64,000 bases of DNA from Candidatus Brocadia pituitae (GCA_017347445.1 AP021856.1:3666613-3730612), one strand, 5' to 3'; shown: positions 1-9,684, numbered from the stretch's first letter. Notes: generated by a model from the sequence alone, not told the origin. A program made the numbers and translations.

Positions 1-219
1 TTGTGCTTCTGCACGGCTGCCATACGATGTGCCTGATAGATTGACAAAGAGATTGCTGAAATCTACCTTCCCTAGAAGCAAACCAATGGGTGGCATGATG
101 ACATCATTTACCAACGACGTGATGATTTTGCCAAAAGCTGCTCCTATGATAATACCGACGGCCAAATCGAGGACGTTGCCCCTCATCGCAAATGCCTTGA
201 ATTCTTTTAAAATCGTCAT
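1..219 (-). CDS. mscL: Large-conductance mechanosensitive channel MscL, C-terminal part outside the window
   Basis: MscL forms a homopentameric inner-membrane channel that opens under membrane tension and releases solutes on hypo-osmotic shock. The 73 visible residues begin [20 protein letters not shown] and continue through the first transmembrane helix ([20 protein letters not shown]) to PPIGLLLG, the most conserved part of the family. The start is fixed by an AGGAAAGGAA Shine-Dalgarno-like run immediately upstream. The gene runs off the left edge, so the periplasmic loop, second helix and cytoplasmic bundle are not visible. It lies downstream of cstA and a small ORF on the same strand. Confidence 0.95.
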   Translation of the reverse strand, partial: MTILKEFKAFAMRGNVLDLAVGIIIGAAFGKIITSLVNDVIMPPIGLLLGKVDFSNLFVNLSGTSYGSRAEAQ

Positions 220-332
220 TTTCCTTTCCTTTCTTATCTTAATAACACATTTTATTGGACAAGGCGATTAAATATAAACATGTTACATATCCGATATGTT
301 TACCGATTCCCCGCTTGAGTTTTTAAGTTGCT

Positions 333-485
333 TCATGCCCTTTTACCTCCCCGTAATGAATCGTCCCATATGTCCCTCTTCAGAGCATCAAGCGTGGTTT
401 TAACGGCTATTTTTTTGTCGTCATTATTTCCCCTCAGGATAGAGATAAGCTTATTAATATACTTTTGTTCATCTGGTGAGTACAT
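333..485 (-). CDS. Small hypothetical protein, 50 aa
   Basis: A 50-codon frame beginning MYSPDEQKYINKLISILRGN and ending LRGGKRA. An AAAAGGAGAA ribosome-binding site lies about 10 nt before the ATG. The product is hydrophilic and predicted helical, with no transmembrane segment. Its TGA overlaps the ATG of a further 17-codon frame (ATGA overlap, ending near 282), so the two may be coupled. It sits between cstA and mscL on their strand. I do not recognise the family; it does not resemble YbdD, the usual small partner of cstA. The ribosome-binding site and plausible codon use are the only support. Confidence 0.5.
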   Translation of the reverse strand: MYSPDEQKYINKLISILRGNNDDKKIAVKTTLDALKRDIWDDSLRGGKRA

Positions 486-650
486 AGAATTATTATTCTC
501 CTTTTCCTTAAAATAAGGGTGTATTATACTCAGATTTTTATTGAGAATGCAAATCCATTTTTTTCCCTAGCGTTGTTGTGGATGGATTGTTAATGGCTTG
601 TTTCCCCACCTGGTCATGAAAACCGATAGTTACTTTCACAATTCAAGGCG

Positions 651-2570
651 TTATGGACCAAGAATCTCGTGCGTTATTATCCTTCTCTTACCTATAAAAT
701 AGCCATACCATTTATGTATTGAATCAAAAAGGGCAATGACGGCAAGGATTGCCATAATGACAATGAGAACTGCATCGAGTTTAAAAGTGAAGGCCTCCCC
801 CGGTACGGTTGATGATGCGGATTTCTCAAGAAAATCAAGGAAGAGTTGGTAAGACGCCACAAAAGTTGTTACGAACATAAAGACCATCGGCAGAAATGTC
901 ATCCATGCATATCTGAGTTTATCCATCTTTATAATGATAGTTGTGCCCACACAGAAGGCAATTGCCGCTAAAAGCTGATTTGCAACACCAAACATCGGCC
1001 AAATGGTCGAAATACTTCCCGAATAGATGAGGTAACCCCATGAGCCAACCACGAGAAGGCTGGATACGATCGTTCCGGGAAGCCAGCTTGTCTTCCCTAA
1101 AGGTTTGTATGCATAACTACCTAATTCCTGAAGGATAAACCTGGCCACCCTTGTCCCCGTATCAACGGTGGTGAGAATAAAGAGCGCTTCAAACATGAGT
1201 GCAAAGTTATACCAGTATGGCATAAGGGATTTCATGCCGGGCAGACTTGAGAAGAGTGAGGCCATGCCAACTGCCAGAGAAACTGCACCGCCGGGTCTTC
1301 CCGCAATGTCGGTACCTACATCTTCAGAGAGTTGGAATATGTGGTTTACCGGAAAACCCAATTCTGCCAAAGCATCAAATGAAAGATGCGTATTGATTGC
1401 AAAGTAGTCCCCCGGTATCAGTATTGTTGCTGCAATGACTGCAATTACGGAGACAAATCCCTCGACCAGCATAGCGCCAAAACCGATCATCTTTATCTCC
1501 GACTCGTATTGAATCATCTTAGAGGTAGTACCTGACGAAACAAGGGCATGAAACCCGGATATTGCCCCGCATGCAATCGTAATAAACATAAAGGGAAATA
1601 AGGTCCCCGGTATTACCGGACCGCCACCATGGACAAACTTTGTAACGGCGGGCATTTGGATGGCAGGAGCCAGAAATATCACCCCCAAGGCGAGGAGGAT
1701 GATCGTGCCAATCTTCATATAGGTAGAAAGATAGTCCCTCGGACAGAGGAGCATCCACACGGGAAGAACCGATGCACTAAATCCGTACAACGCCATAAGT
1801 CCGACAATGAGCTTTCTGTCCAGGTTAAAATAGGGCTCAAGAGGAGAACCGGGGATATAACTGCCAAAAAAGACGGCTAATACAAGGAGAATCACCCCGA
1901 TAACGCTGACTTCTGCTACCTTCCCGTATCTGATTTTGTAAAGATACAACCCCATAAACAGCGCTATGGGTATGGTGGCCGCTATCGTGAAGGTGCCCCA
2001 GGCGCTGTGGGAGAGGGCATTGACAACCGCAAGCCCCAGTCCGGCCAGGGCGACAATAATGATGAAAAGAATCGCTATTGCCGCAGTAACTCCGGCAACC
2101 GGGCCAACCTCGTCTCTGGCAATCTGCGCCAGGGATCTGCCGTTTCTCCTGACGGATGCTGTAAGAATAACGGTATCATGGACGGCGCCACCAACGGATG
2201 CCCCTATCAGTATCCACAAAAAACCCGGGAGATAGCCGAACTGGGCAGCAAGGACCGGTCCTATCAAAGGTCCCGCCCCGGCAATTGCCGCAAAGTGATG
2301 GCCAAAGAGGATCCACTTATGGGTAGGATGATAATCCCTGCCGTCACGCAACCGTATGGAAGGTGGTACCCTGCTATCATCGAGACCCAATACCCTGGTT
2401 GCAAGAAATACAGCGTACAAACGGTAGGATATGGTAAAGCAACAGACGGCGGCAATAACAAGCCAGAGCGCATTAACCTTTTCTGAAGGCCAGAATATCT
2501 GGGTCGTCACCCCCATCGCACACGCACCCACCACTGCCAGTATGACAAGAATAATCGTAGATACTTTCAT
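651..2570 (-). CDS. cstA: Carbon starvation protein CstA-type transporter
   Basis: CstA/BtsT-family inner-membrane carriers take up pyruvate and possibly peptides when carbon is scarce. The 639-residue product is highly hydrophobic with many transmembrane helices. It has the family signature near residues 90-135 (GHHFAAIAGAGPLIGPVLAA followed by SVGGAVHD). It also has the later signatures SSGTTSKMI, TTVDTGTRVARF and FGVANQLLAAIA. Length is slightly below that of E. coli CstA. No strong Shine-Dalgarno precedes the ATG. A near-perfect palindrome lies about 100 bp upstream (2666-2683). In an anammox organism it could serve small organic acid uptake, but the substrate cannot be read from sequence. 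Confidence 0.93.
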   Translation of the reverse strand: MKVSTIILVILAVVGACAMGVTTQIFWPSEKVNALWLVIAAVCCFTISYRLYAVFLATRVLGLDDSRVPPSIRLRDGRDYHPTHKWILFGHHFAAIAGAGPLIGPVLAAQFGYLPGFLWILIGASVGGAVHDTVILTASVRRNGRSLAQIARDEVGPVAGVTAAIAILFIIIVALAGLGLAVVNALSHSAWGTFTIAATIPIALFMGLYLYKIRYGKVAEVSVIGVILLVLAVFFGSYIPGSPLEPYFNLDRKLIVGLMALYGFSASVLPVWMLLCPRDYLSTYMKIGTIILLALGVIFLAPAIQMPAVTKFVHGGGPVIPGTLFPFMFITIACGAISGFHALVSSGTTSKMIQYESEIKMIGFGAMLVEGFVSVIAVIAATILIPGDYFAINTHLSFDALAELGFPVNHIFQLSEDVGTDIAGRPGGAVSLAVGMASLFSSLPGMKSLMPYWYNFALMFEALFILTTVDTGTRVARFILQELGSYAYKPLGKTSWLPGTIVSSLLVVGSWGYLIYSGSISTIWPMFGVANQLLAAIAFCVGTTIIIKMDKLRYAWMTFLPMVFMFVTTFVASYQLFLDFLEKSASSTVPGEAFTFKLDAVLIVIMAILAVIALFDSIHKWYGYFIGKRRIITHEILGP

Positions 2571-2665
2571 GATACAAGCGACTTGTTCAGACTACCTGAA
2601 AAGGCCTCTTCTTAATCGTTTGACGGTGCATTTGTCGGGACCCACACGATGGACTGATATTGAAT

Positions 2666-2683
2666 ACTCTCCGTACGGAAAGT
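2666..2683. promoter_or_regulatory. Imperfect 18-bp palindrome upstream of cstA, possible operator
   Basis: ACTCTCCGTACGGAAAGT is self-complementary except for one mismatched pair, centred on CCGTACGG. It lies in the 183-bp gap between dedA and cstA, about 100 bp before the cstA start. The position and dyad symmetry fit a dimeric regulator site, but no regulator is assigned and a chance palindrome is possible. Confidence 0.3.
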
Positions 2684-2753
2684 GAACGTGCAGGGTGATT
2701 ATCAGTGCTACGACAAGGTAACAAATCGCAAATAATTATTATGGAATTAATTT

Positions 2754-3407
2754 TTAACAACGCCCTCTTTTCATCTGACGATGCCTGATATATTCAACAA
2801 CTGCAGGTATCAGTGAGATGACAATAATCGCAATAATCATAAAACCGAAATTCTGTTTAATAATGGGCAACGTGCCGAGAAAATATCCCATAAAGGCAAA
2901 GGGGGGTACCCAAAAAATTGCCCCGAAAATATTATACGAAGCAAAGCGTACATACGACATACGACCAATACCGGCAACAAATGGCGCAAAGGTTCGGATA
3001 ATGGGGATAAACCTTGCAATGATAATCGTTTTACCTCCGTACTTATCAAAGAATCGATTCGTCCGTTCAAGATACTCAGGATTAAAAAATGCGGACTTGT
3101 GCTTCCTGAATATTTTCGGGCCAAGGTGATAACCAAACCAATAGTTTGCCGTATCACCCAGAATGGCAGCAGCAACCAAAACTCCTACAAGAATATAGAT
3201 ATTCAAAGCCCCCGTGGCGGCAACTGCACCGGCAGCAAATAACAGAGAATCTCCCGGCAAAAAAGGCGTGGCGATGAACCCCGTTTCTGCAAAAACGATC
3301 AAGAAGAGAAAAACAAGCGTCCAAATGCCATAGGTGCTAACTAATTCAAATAAATGCTTATCCAGATGCAAAACGAAGTCTATGAAATATTTTAGCCACT
3401 CTACCAT
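2754..3407 (-). CDS. DedA family membrane protein (VTT/SNARE-associated domain)
   Basis: DedA proteins are inner-membrane proteins needed for envelope homeostasis; several members move phospholipids or undecaprenyl phosphate across the membrane. The 217-residue product shows the family features: an acidic residue and FLPGDSLL motif in the first membrane-embedded part (about residues 40-60). Later comes ARFIPIIRTFAPFVAGIGRM (about residues 131-150) with the conserved arginines. A C-terminal transmembrane helix follows, then a basic tail (RHRQMKRGRC). It is transcribed toward cstA and divergently from the Tat flavoenzyme gene. The exact lipid substrate is unknown. Confidence 0.92.
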   Translation of the reverse strand: MVEWLKYFIDFVLHLDKHLFELVSTYGIWTLVFLFLIVFAETGFIATPFLPGDSLLFAAGAVAATGALNIYILVGVLVAAAILGDTANYWFGYHLGPKIFRKHKSAFFNPEYLERTNRFFDKYGGKTIIIARFIPIIRTFAPFVAGIGRMSYVRFASYNIFGAIFWVPPFAFMGYFLGTLPIIKQNFGFMIIAIIVISLIPAVVEYIRHRQMKRGRC

Positions 3408-3563
3408 TCTATTTCCCTTCTTAAATAAAGGCGCTTTATAATACCAACAATCAATCGGCTATTTTAGTAAATAATTTTATCAAATCAAGAAAATCCTTTT
3501 TCGGGAAAACAAAATTCGGCTTGCACATTGTACCTTATCAAAAGGAATGTAAGGATATTATGC

Positions 3564-3592
3564 TTGACACCCTGCAAAACGTTGGGTATAAA
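3564..3592 (+). promoter_or_regulatory. Sigma70-type promoter for the Tat flavoenzyme gene
   Basis: A perfect -35 box TTGACA (3564-3569) is separated by 17 bp from the -10 box TATAAA (3587-3592). The predicted start near 3599 gives a leader of about 75 nt before the ATG at 3674. The divergent DedA gene lies on the other side of the same intergenic region. Confidence 0.75.
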
Positions 3593-3673
3593 ATCTGCCC
3601 AATGATGCTTTGCATTTTTTGTCATTACGAAATCCCCCTATCCCTTACACCATTTTAAGATGGAGGAAGGCTT

Positions 3674-5557
3674 ATGGCAAAAAAAAGGTTGCCCCGCACG
3701 TCCAAGCCGGACGGAATCAGCCGCCGGGACTTCTTGAATGGAATGCTCCTTGCCGCCGGAGGCATCGCAGTAAATAATTTTTTCCCGATGAGACTCTTTG
3801 CAAATTGCGGTGTGAACGTGACCGGCTGCGATGGCAGTATCGGACTCGACCCGCGCACCTTGCGGGGCGGAAATATCCCATCAGTTTTTACCGTTGGCCA
3901 TTGGATGCGCGGCAGCCGCCTCACCTTCAACACAAACTCGGTTACCATAGCGCCTTCAATCATGGGATGTGATGACGTACAGGGAACGTTCCCCATCCTG
4001 AACGACAATGGCACGTATGACGCGATCATTATCGGCAGCGGTATCTCCGGCCTTTCGGCTGCATTTTATATCCTGCGCCGCCGGCCAGGCACACGGATCC
4101 TGATCCTCGACGGAAATCCTGCTTTCGGCGGGAATGCAGGCAGGGACGACCTTCCACCCATTCCCAGCATTGCTTCCTCAGCCGGCGCCTATGCGGTTTC
4201 CCCGTATGACGATTTTCTCATTGAAATTTATAGAACAACCGGCATCGACTGGGCATCTCACCACGTACCCGATCCTTTCTACTCCTATTTCTTTGACGAC
4301 CAGACTCCTTATGTAAACCCGGGTACGAGCAGATGGACAACTGATGTTTATGGAAAAGGCCTGAAGGACATGCCTTACCCGAAACATATCATCCAGCATC
4401 TCAAACAGGCAAAACAGGACTTCCATAACTGGTATCACCGGAATGGCAGCCCGACTGACCCGGCAGATCGCAGCGATCCAAAGTTCGACTACCTCGCGGG
4501 CATGACACTTCACCATTATCTCACGGGAGAGAGGGGATGGCATCCTGCAGTATCAGACTTCTACACACGATTTGCCGTAGACGCCCTGGCAGGAACATCC
4601 GAACAGGTGAATGCTTATACCGCAATCAGCTTCCTTGGCGCTGAATACTTCCCGATTTTTTCTTTCCCGGGAGGGACCTCCGGCATCGCACGGCATATCC
4701 TGAAGTGGCTTACCCCTCAGGCAATCTCTGGAACGACCACGGACCAGATCCTTGCGTCTTCAATCAACACAAGCGCTCTGGATGATCCGAATCGCACCGT
4801 ACGGGTGCGCCAGAACGCCATGGCCTTGCGGGCCGACACGAATTCATCTTCGGCCAGCGTCGTTTATCGCCTCTGCGACAATTTTTATCGGGCTACCGCG
4901 AAGACACTGCTCCTGGCCGGGCAATCCCATACAACGCAGCGCATGGCAAGGCATCTCTTTAATGCCAAAACACAGACAGCCTGGGAACAGTTCAGTCTGG
5001 CGCCGGTTGTTACTGCCAACGTGACCCTGAAACGTGCATCCCCTCTACTTGATCTCGGGCTCGGCTTCAACCAGTACTGGTGGGGCAGCCAGTACTGGGC
5101 AGATTTCGTGATTGCCGACTGGGTGGGCACGAACCGCTATGACCACAAGAGGCCGGTCGTGTTAACGTTCTTCGGTGCCAACACCGAACCGCCCGAGAAT
5201 ATGCCGGCGGAACGGGAAAAACTCCTGAATACGCCTTTTGGCAGCTATGAAAATTCGCTGCGTAATGATCTTAACCGGATACTGGCCTCTGCAGGTTTTG
5301 ACTTTGACCGTGACGTAAGCGCTGTTTATATCTATCGATGGGGGCATGGCATGATCTATCCAAAACCCGGCTTCCCCTTTGGACCACCGATAAACCAGAA
5401 TGGCCGGGCTGTTCGCACAACAGCCTCTCGCCATATCGCTCGTGCACAGTTAGGCAGGATCTCATTTGCAGGACAGGATACGGAAGGCTCTCCTTCTATC
5501 GAAAGTGCGATTGGTTCAGGCCTGCGAACCGCAGAAGAGGTTCTGTCCCTCCTCTGA
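3674..5557 (+). CDS. Tat-exported FAD-dependent oxidoreductase, spermidine-dehydrogenase-like
   Basis: A 627-residue flavoprotein with a twin-arginine signal (SRRDFLNGMLLAAGG, about residues 15-30), so it is exported folded across the cytoplasmic (or anammoxosome) membrane. A Rossmann FAD-binding motif follows at about residues 115-150 (YDAIIIGSGISGLSAAF then ILDGNPAFGGNAGR). This arrangement and length resemble periplasmic spermidine dehydrogenase and related amine oxidases. A C-terminal FAD-contacting segment (ISFAGQDTEGSPSIESAIGSG) is also present. Substrate is uncertain. The start is supported by GGAGGAAGG upstream. The gene is monocistronic: its own sigma70 promoter precedes it and a strong terminator follows. 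Confidence 0.85.
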   Translation: MAKKRLPRTSKPDGISRRDFLNGMLLAAGGIAVNNFFPMRLFANCGVNVTGCDGSIGLDPRTLRGGNIPSVFTVGHWMRGSRLTFNTNSVTIAPSIMGCDDVQGTFPILNDNGTYDAIIIGSGISGLSAAFYILRRRPGTRILILDGNPAFGGNAGRDDLPPIPSIASSAGAYAVSPYDDFLIEIYRTTGIDWASHHVPDPFYSYFFDDQTPYVNPGTSRWTTDVYGKGLKDMPYPKHIIQHLKQAKQDFHNWYHRNGSPTDPADRSDPKFDYLAGMTLHHYLTGERGWHPAVSDFYTRFAVDALAGTSEQVNAYTAISFLGAEYFPIFSFPGGTSGIARHILKWLTPQAISGTTTDQILASSINTSALDDPNRTVRVRQNAMALRADTNSSSASVVYRLCDNFYRATAKTLLLAGQSHTTQRMARHLFNAKTQTAWEQFSLAPVVTANVTLKRASPLLDLGLGFNQYWWGSQYWADFVIADWVGTNRYDHKRPVVLTFFGANTEPPENMPAEREKLLNTPFGSYENSLRNDLNRILASAGFDFDRDVSAVYIYRWGHGMIYPKPGFPFGPPINQNGRAVRTTASRHIARAQLGRISFAGQDTEGSPSIESAIGSGLRTAEEVLSLL

Positions 5558-5560
5558 GAT

Positions 5561-5608
5561 TCAAAGAAGAGAGACGAGCATCGTCTCTCTTCTTTGAGTT
5601 TTACTTTT
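5561..5608 (+). terminator. Rho-independent terminator after the Tat flavoenzyme
   Basis: A perfect 17-bp stem (TCAAAGAAGAGAGACGA at 5561-5577 paired with 5581-5597) with a 3-nt loop is followed by a T-rich run (gttttactttt). It begins four bases after the TGA of the flavoenzyme gene. Confidence 0.9.
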
Positions 5609-5744
5609 GAATTGCGGTTATTCAGGACATCGAAGAGGCCGTTAATGATCTATTCTATCTCAACACGGGCATATTTTGAGCAAATTCAGAGAACAAAACA
5701 AACAATGTTTGACGATACGATCTTTTTTTTAAAGGGAGGCGGAA

Positions 5745-6128
5745 ATGGAAAAGGCAGTTATTACAACGGAAAAAGCCCCTGCTGCAATTGGGCCATATTC
5801 TCAGGCAATCAGGATGGGGAATATGGTGTTTCTGTCAGGTCAGATCCCCTTACACCCCGCAACGGGGGAAATGGTAAAGGGGGATATCAAAGCGCAGACA
5901 CGGCAGGTATTGGAAAATGTAAAGTGCATCCTGGAAGCTGCCGGGTCATCCCTCGATCAGGTGGCAAAGACGACCATCTTTATGAAAGACCTGAATGACT
6001 ATGCGGCGGTGAATGCTGTTTACCAGGAGTTTTTCCCCAATAAACCGCCTGCCAGAGCTGCAATTCAGGCGGCAAGGTTGCCCAGAGATGCCGGTGTGGA
6101 GATAGAGACTATTGCCTTTTGCGCCTAA
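5745..6128 (+). CDS. ridA: RidA family reactive enamine/imine deaminase
   Basis: RidA hydrolyses reactive 2-aminoacrylate-type enamines and imines released by PLP enzymes, protecting other PLP enzymes from damage; it is a cytosolic homotrimer. The 127-residue product is full length with family signatures AIGPYSQAI (about residues 14-22), [10 protein letters not shown] and a C-terminal [20 protein letters not shown]. The arginine in PARAA corresponds to the catalytic Arg105 of classic members. An AGGGAGGCGG ribosome-binding site precedes the ATG. It stands alone between a terminator and the dynamin-like gene. Confidence 0.95.
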   Translation: MEKAVITTEKAPAAIGPYSQAIRMGNMVFLSGQIPLHPATGEMVKGDIKAQTRQVLENVKCILEAAGSSLDQVAKTTIFMKDLNDYAAVNAVYQEFFPNKPPARAAIQAARLPRDAGVEIETIAFCA

Positions 6129-6236
6129 AAGAAAAGTTTGACTTGCATTACAAAAACTGTTAACATCGTCACTTATAGGTAAATATTCCCCTTTTGGTTT
6201 CGAGGTCAGCATTTTATATTCAGATAGTTCATTTTT

Positions 6237-7982
6237 ATGTTAACGATCACGGCAAAGGCAAAACACAGAGATATTTTCCCGGAAGTAGTAAATCTCCTAG
6301 ACAACTCAAAGAAGTTTTTTGAACGCGTTGGCGCCTCCGACATGGAGAAAAGGGTTGTTGAAATGCGCACCCAATTGGAGGAGCCCTTCTATCTTTTGGT
6401 GGCTGGTGAATACAATTCAGGGAAATCCAGTTTTATCAATGCAATGTGTGGCGAGCATGTCTTGCAGGATGGCCCGACACCTACGACCAACCGGATTACC
6501 TTGCTGACGTATGGTGAAAAGGTTGGGGTGAAGGAAGTGAGTGACCATTTGTGCCAGGCGACATATCCACTGGAATCATTGAAAAACGTTACCCTTGTTG
6601 ACACCCCTGGGACAAATTCTATTATTCTGGAACACGCCGCATTAACAGAGAGTTTCGTGCACCGGGCGGAACTGGTACTCTTTATCACTTCATCAGACCA
6701 TCCCTTTACGGAGAGCGAACGGCAATTCCTGCAATTTTTAAAGGGGAAATGGGGGCGGAAGGTATTGTTTATTCTCAATAAGATCGACCTGAAGTCGCCG
6801 GAAGAACTGAATGAAATCGTGTCCTTTCTGGAAAAGAATTGTTACCGGTTGCTGGGTTTTGAACCAAAGATTTTGTTGATGTCTGCAAAAGAGGCATACA
6901 AAGCAAAGGTCGAAAATGATATACATCTCCTGGAAAAAAGCAGGATCAAAGAGGTAGAAGCGTTTGTCTTTGACAAGCTCGATCTTGACACGAAGATCGA
7001 TTTTAAACTCGTGAGTCCGTTAAAATACCTTCATAATGTGTTTCATGACATGCAGCAAAATCTTAGTGAGAAGGTCAATAAGTGCAATACTGACATTAAA
7101 AGCATTGAACGGTTTGAGACGCGGTTGAAGAATAAAAAGCAGGATATGCAAGAATATACCTTGAAATACCGGGATGAAATTAAACTCGTATTTTCACGGC
7201 TAAAAGAGAAACTGGACAACTTCCTGAACTCTTACGTTACGATGAAGTCGGTCGTTCTTTCCAAGGTGGGGAGGGAAAAGATCGAAGAGCGGTTTAAAAG
7301 GGAAGTATACGGGCTGTTAAATCCGCAAACGGACATGGACAGAATTATCGACGACATGGTTGATTATGTTTCGAGAAATAACCGTTCGTTGTGGGATTTG
7401 GCGAGAGACCATATTGAAAAGGAGGTTGGATACGATCGCAGGGCTGGGAGTCTCCTTGATGGACATGCGGAACGGCACTACGATGACCGAAAGCATGAAA
7501 TTGAAATTGCCCTAAAATCGCGTTCACGGGAGTTCAGAGAACTGGACATTGAACGTGAGGCAGAGAAATTGAACAGTTCGGTACAAACAGGGTTTATTAG
7601 CTTTCTGCTGACGGAGGCGTTTGCCATTGGTATTGGAGTTGCCACTACCATAGTGCTCTCATGGCTTATACCCCCTCCGGTACCCATAGGGATAGCTGTG
7701 GCGCTGGCATTTATTGGACTTGCCATTTTTCCTCAAAGAAGGAAGTCGTTCCGTAATGAATTTATCAAGCGGACCGATGCCATCTGCGAACGGTTTGTCG
7801 AGTTTATGAAATTCGAGATCAACAAGGCAATTGATCGCGTGATTGAAGATATTAGTAACAACATTTCATCATACCGCGATCTCCGGTGGACAGAGCGCGA
7901 AGAGACGATGCGGCAGGTGTCTGAAGTCGATGCCTTGTTGGAAAATGTAAAAAGTCTCATGCGAAAAAGCGGTTTAAGCTAA
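6237..7982 (+). CDS. Bacterial dynamin-like GTPase
   Basis: Dynamin superfamily GTPases bind and remodel membranes. The 581-residue product has a P-loop at about residues 57-68 (GEYNSGKSSFIN), the switch T region PTPTTNRIT, a DTPGTNS G3 motif and an NKID G4 motif. Long helical and coiled-coil segments follow (about 270-460). Two adjacent hydrophobic segments near 450-500 (FISFLLTEAFAIGIGVATTI, then PIGIAVALAFIGLAIF) act as the membrane paddle or anchor. A helical tail ends the protein. This order matches the YjdA/LeoA/BDLP type. In an anammox cell with internal compartments a membrane-shaping role is attractive, but no specific evidence ties it to the anammoxosome. ispF follows 34 nt downstream. 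Confidence 0.88.
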   Translation: MLTITAKAKHRDIFPEVVNLLDNSKKFFERVGASDMEKRVVEMRTQLEEPFYLLVAGEYNSGKSSFINAMCGEHVLQDGPTPTTNRITLLTYGEKVGVKEVSDHLCQATYPLESLKNVTLVDTPGTNSIILEHAALTESFVHRAELVLFITSSDHPFTESERQFLQFLKGKWGRKVLFILNKIDLKSPEELNEIVSFLEKNCYRLLGFEPKILLMSAKEAYKAKVENDIHLLEKSRIKEVEAFVFDKLDLDTKIDFKLVSPLKYLHNVFHDMQQNLSEKVNKCNTDIKSIERFETRLKNKKQDMQEYTLKYRDEIKLVFSRLKEKLDNFLNSYVTMKSVVLSKVGREKIEERFKREVYGLLNPQTDMDRIIDDMVDYVSRNNRSLWDLARDHIEKEVGYDRRAGSLLDGHAERHYDDRKHEIEIALKSRSREFRELDIEREAEKLNSSVQTGFISFLLTEAFAIGIGVATTIVLSWLIPPPVPIGIAVALAFIGLAIFPQRRKSFRNEFIKRTDAICERFVEFMKFEINKAIDRVIEDISNNISSYRDLRWTEREETMRQVSEVDALLENVKSLMRKSGLS

Positions 7983-8016
7983 TGAGAACAAGAAACTGTC
8001 ATACAACAGGGACCCG

Positions 8017-8493
8017 ATGCTCTTTGGGATAGGATACGATATTCATAGGCTGGTCGAAAACCGCAAATTAATACTGGGTGGCGTCGAGTTTGATTACCCT
8101 TTAGGACTGCTTGGGCATTCGGATGCCGATGTCGTGCTTCACGCAATATGTGATGCATTGCTCGGGGCCGCAGCCCTTGGTGATATTGGAGAACACTTTC
8201 CGGATACGGATCCGAAATGGAAGGGTGTTTCCAGCAAGGTGTTTCTTTTAAAAGTTATTGACCTTTTAAAAGAACATCGTTGTGCTGTTAACAATGTGGA
8301 CGTAACAATCCTTGCTCAAAGACCAAAACTCGGGCAAAAAAAATCAGAGATGAAAAAAAATATTGCGGAATGGCTCTGTGTGGATATCGGCAGGATCAAT
8401 ATCAAGGCAACGACAATGGAAGGTGTCGATGCCATTGGCCGTGGTGAGGCTATTGCAGCCCAGGCCATTGCAAGTTTACATGAGGAACGATAA
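8017..8493 (+). CDS. ispF: 2-C-methyl-D-erythritol 2,4-cyclodiphosphate synthase
   Basis: IspF cyclises CDP-ME 2-phosphate to MEcPP with release of CMP in the MEP pathway of isoprenoid synthesis. The 158-residue protein is full length. The metal ligands Asp8, His10 and His42 are present at the canonical positions (GYDIHRL and HSDADVVLH), followed by DALLGAAALGDIGEHFPDTD. The C-terminal block IKATTMEGVDAIGRGEAI contains the CDP-binding region. It lies just downstream of the dynamin-like gene and 26 nt upstream of a membrane protein gene, probably in one transcript. Confidence 0.97.
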   Translation: MLFGIGYDIHRLVENRKLILGGVEFDYPLGLLGHSDADVVLHAICDALLGAAALGDIGEHFPDTDPKWKGVSSKVFLLKVIDLLKEHRCAVNNVDVTILAQRPKLGQKKSEMKKNIAEWLCVDIGRINIKATTMEGVDAIGRGEAIAAQAIASLHEER

Positions 8494-8519
8494 TTTGTAT
8501 AGGATAAGATAATTTTACC

Positions 8520-9068
8520 ATGGCGATATGGAAAAGAATATTGAAAAAAAAGGAATCTGAAGAACAACTTCAGAAGAAGTCCGCCCCGGAAGATGCCACC
8601 ACGGATATTCCACCAGTAACAACAGAAGAGGTAACGACGGCAAAAGAGCAAGCAAAGCAGGAATCTCCCACCCTTGAAAAACCTCCGGAAGACAGAGAGC
8701 GTGAATTAAGCGTGGAAGTGGAATATGTAAGCGGCGGTGTAATTGTATTCGAAAAGAAGATTTCTGGTTTTTTTGGGAAGGGATTTTGGGGTATATTGTC
8801 GGTTCTCATCATGCCTCCGGTACTGGTATTTGCCTTAAGTATCCTTGTTATTGTCTGCATGCTTGTCTTCCCTTTAATGGCAGTAGTGCTCATGGCATTA
8901 ATACCTGCGGTCTTTGTAACCCTGACAATCCTTATCATTGCGCTTCCCGTGCTGCTCCCACTCCTCATATTGTTCTTGCTCGTCACTGGCAAAGGTAAAT
9001 TACTCATTGGTTCGGAGGGAATGTGGTTTGGTATCGAAATGTTTGGAAAAAGTTATTCGTTGAAATAA
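8520..9068 (+). CDS. Hypothetical membrane protein with charged N-terminus
   Basis: A 182-residue product. Residues 1-60 are highly charged and Lys/Glu-rich (low complexity, probably disordered cytosolic). Residues 62-85 form a mixed segment (VEVEYVSGGVIVFEKK). Two or three long hydrophobic helices span about 90-165. The C-terminus (GKGKLLIGSEGMWFGIEMFG) is short and non-hydrophobic. I do not recognise the family. It follows ispF by 26 nt on the same strand and may be co-transcribed; the ribosome-binding site is weak. Confidence 0.7.
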   Translation: MAIWKRILKKKESEEQLQKKSAPEDATTDIPPVTTEEVTTAKEQAKQESPTLEKPPEDRERELSVEVEYVSGGVIVFEKKISGFFGKGFWGILSVLIMPPVLVFALSILVIVCMLVFPLMAVVLMALIPAVFVTLTILIIALPVLLPLLILFLLVTGKGKLLIGSEGMWFGIEMFGKSYSLK

Positions 9069-9684
9069 CACATCGAGATATAATGATGTATTCATTAGAA
9101 ATGAATAGTAAGTCTTTGTCAGTTGTTTTGGTGTGTTGAAAATTCAATTCCTCCCTGTTGCGTGCTTAGATTTTGAACGTGAAGGCGATATTTATCATCA
9201 CAGGAAAATTGATCGCAACCTAAACCTGAAACCTCATCATAACGGAACAAACTTTGACTACTCCATTCATTTCCCAATAAAAAACGGAAGAGATACGCTC
9301 CGATAATTCTTACCAGCAACACATCCAATAACAACAAAAGCTGAGGCCATGGCACAACCCCTGTGCATAGCAGTTCAGAGACATCAGGATTACCATGTTA
9401 AATATCGTAACAATTTTGTTGTTCGGAAGAACAGAGGCGAAACATTTACCATCTTGTACATAACCACATGTATGCTCATAATTGCAGATGATTCACCCAC
9501 ACTGCACAGTAAACATCACCATTGTTTGAATTTTTTAAAAAATTAAATTGTTACAAAAATCTTGCCTCCAACTGAAATTATCGAAAAGCTCTCCATATTC
9601 AGAAATACTACGAGCTGGGATTCCCTGAATCAAGTATATACCCATTAAAATAAACACGGTATACTGCTTCAAAAAATCATAACT
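9069..9684. other. 616-bp intergenic region without a recognisable gene
   Basis: Short open frames exist on both strands here, such as a 78-codon frame on the minus strand. None has a ribosome-binding site, familiar motif or convincing composition. AT-rich stretches near 9525-9550 and 9600-9680 could hold the promoter of the downstream glycerophosphodiesterase gene, but I see no clear -35/-10 pair. Confidence 0.5.

Noticed and set aside
2007-2486. 159-codon frame antisense to cstA
   Set aside because: CstA signatures on the other strand explain the sequence.
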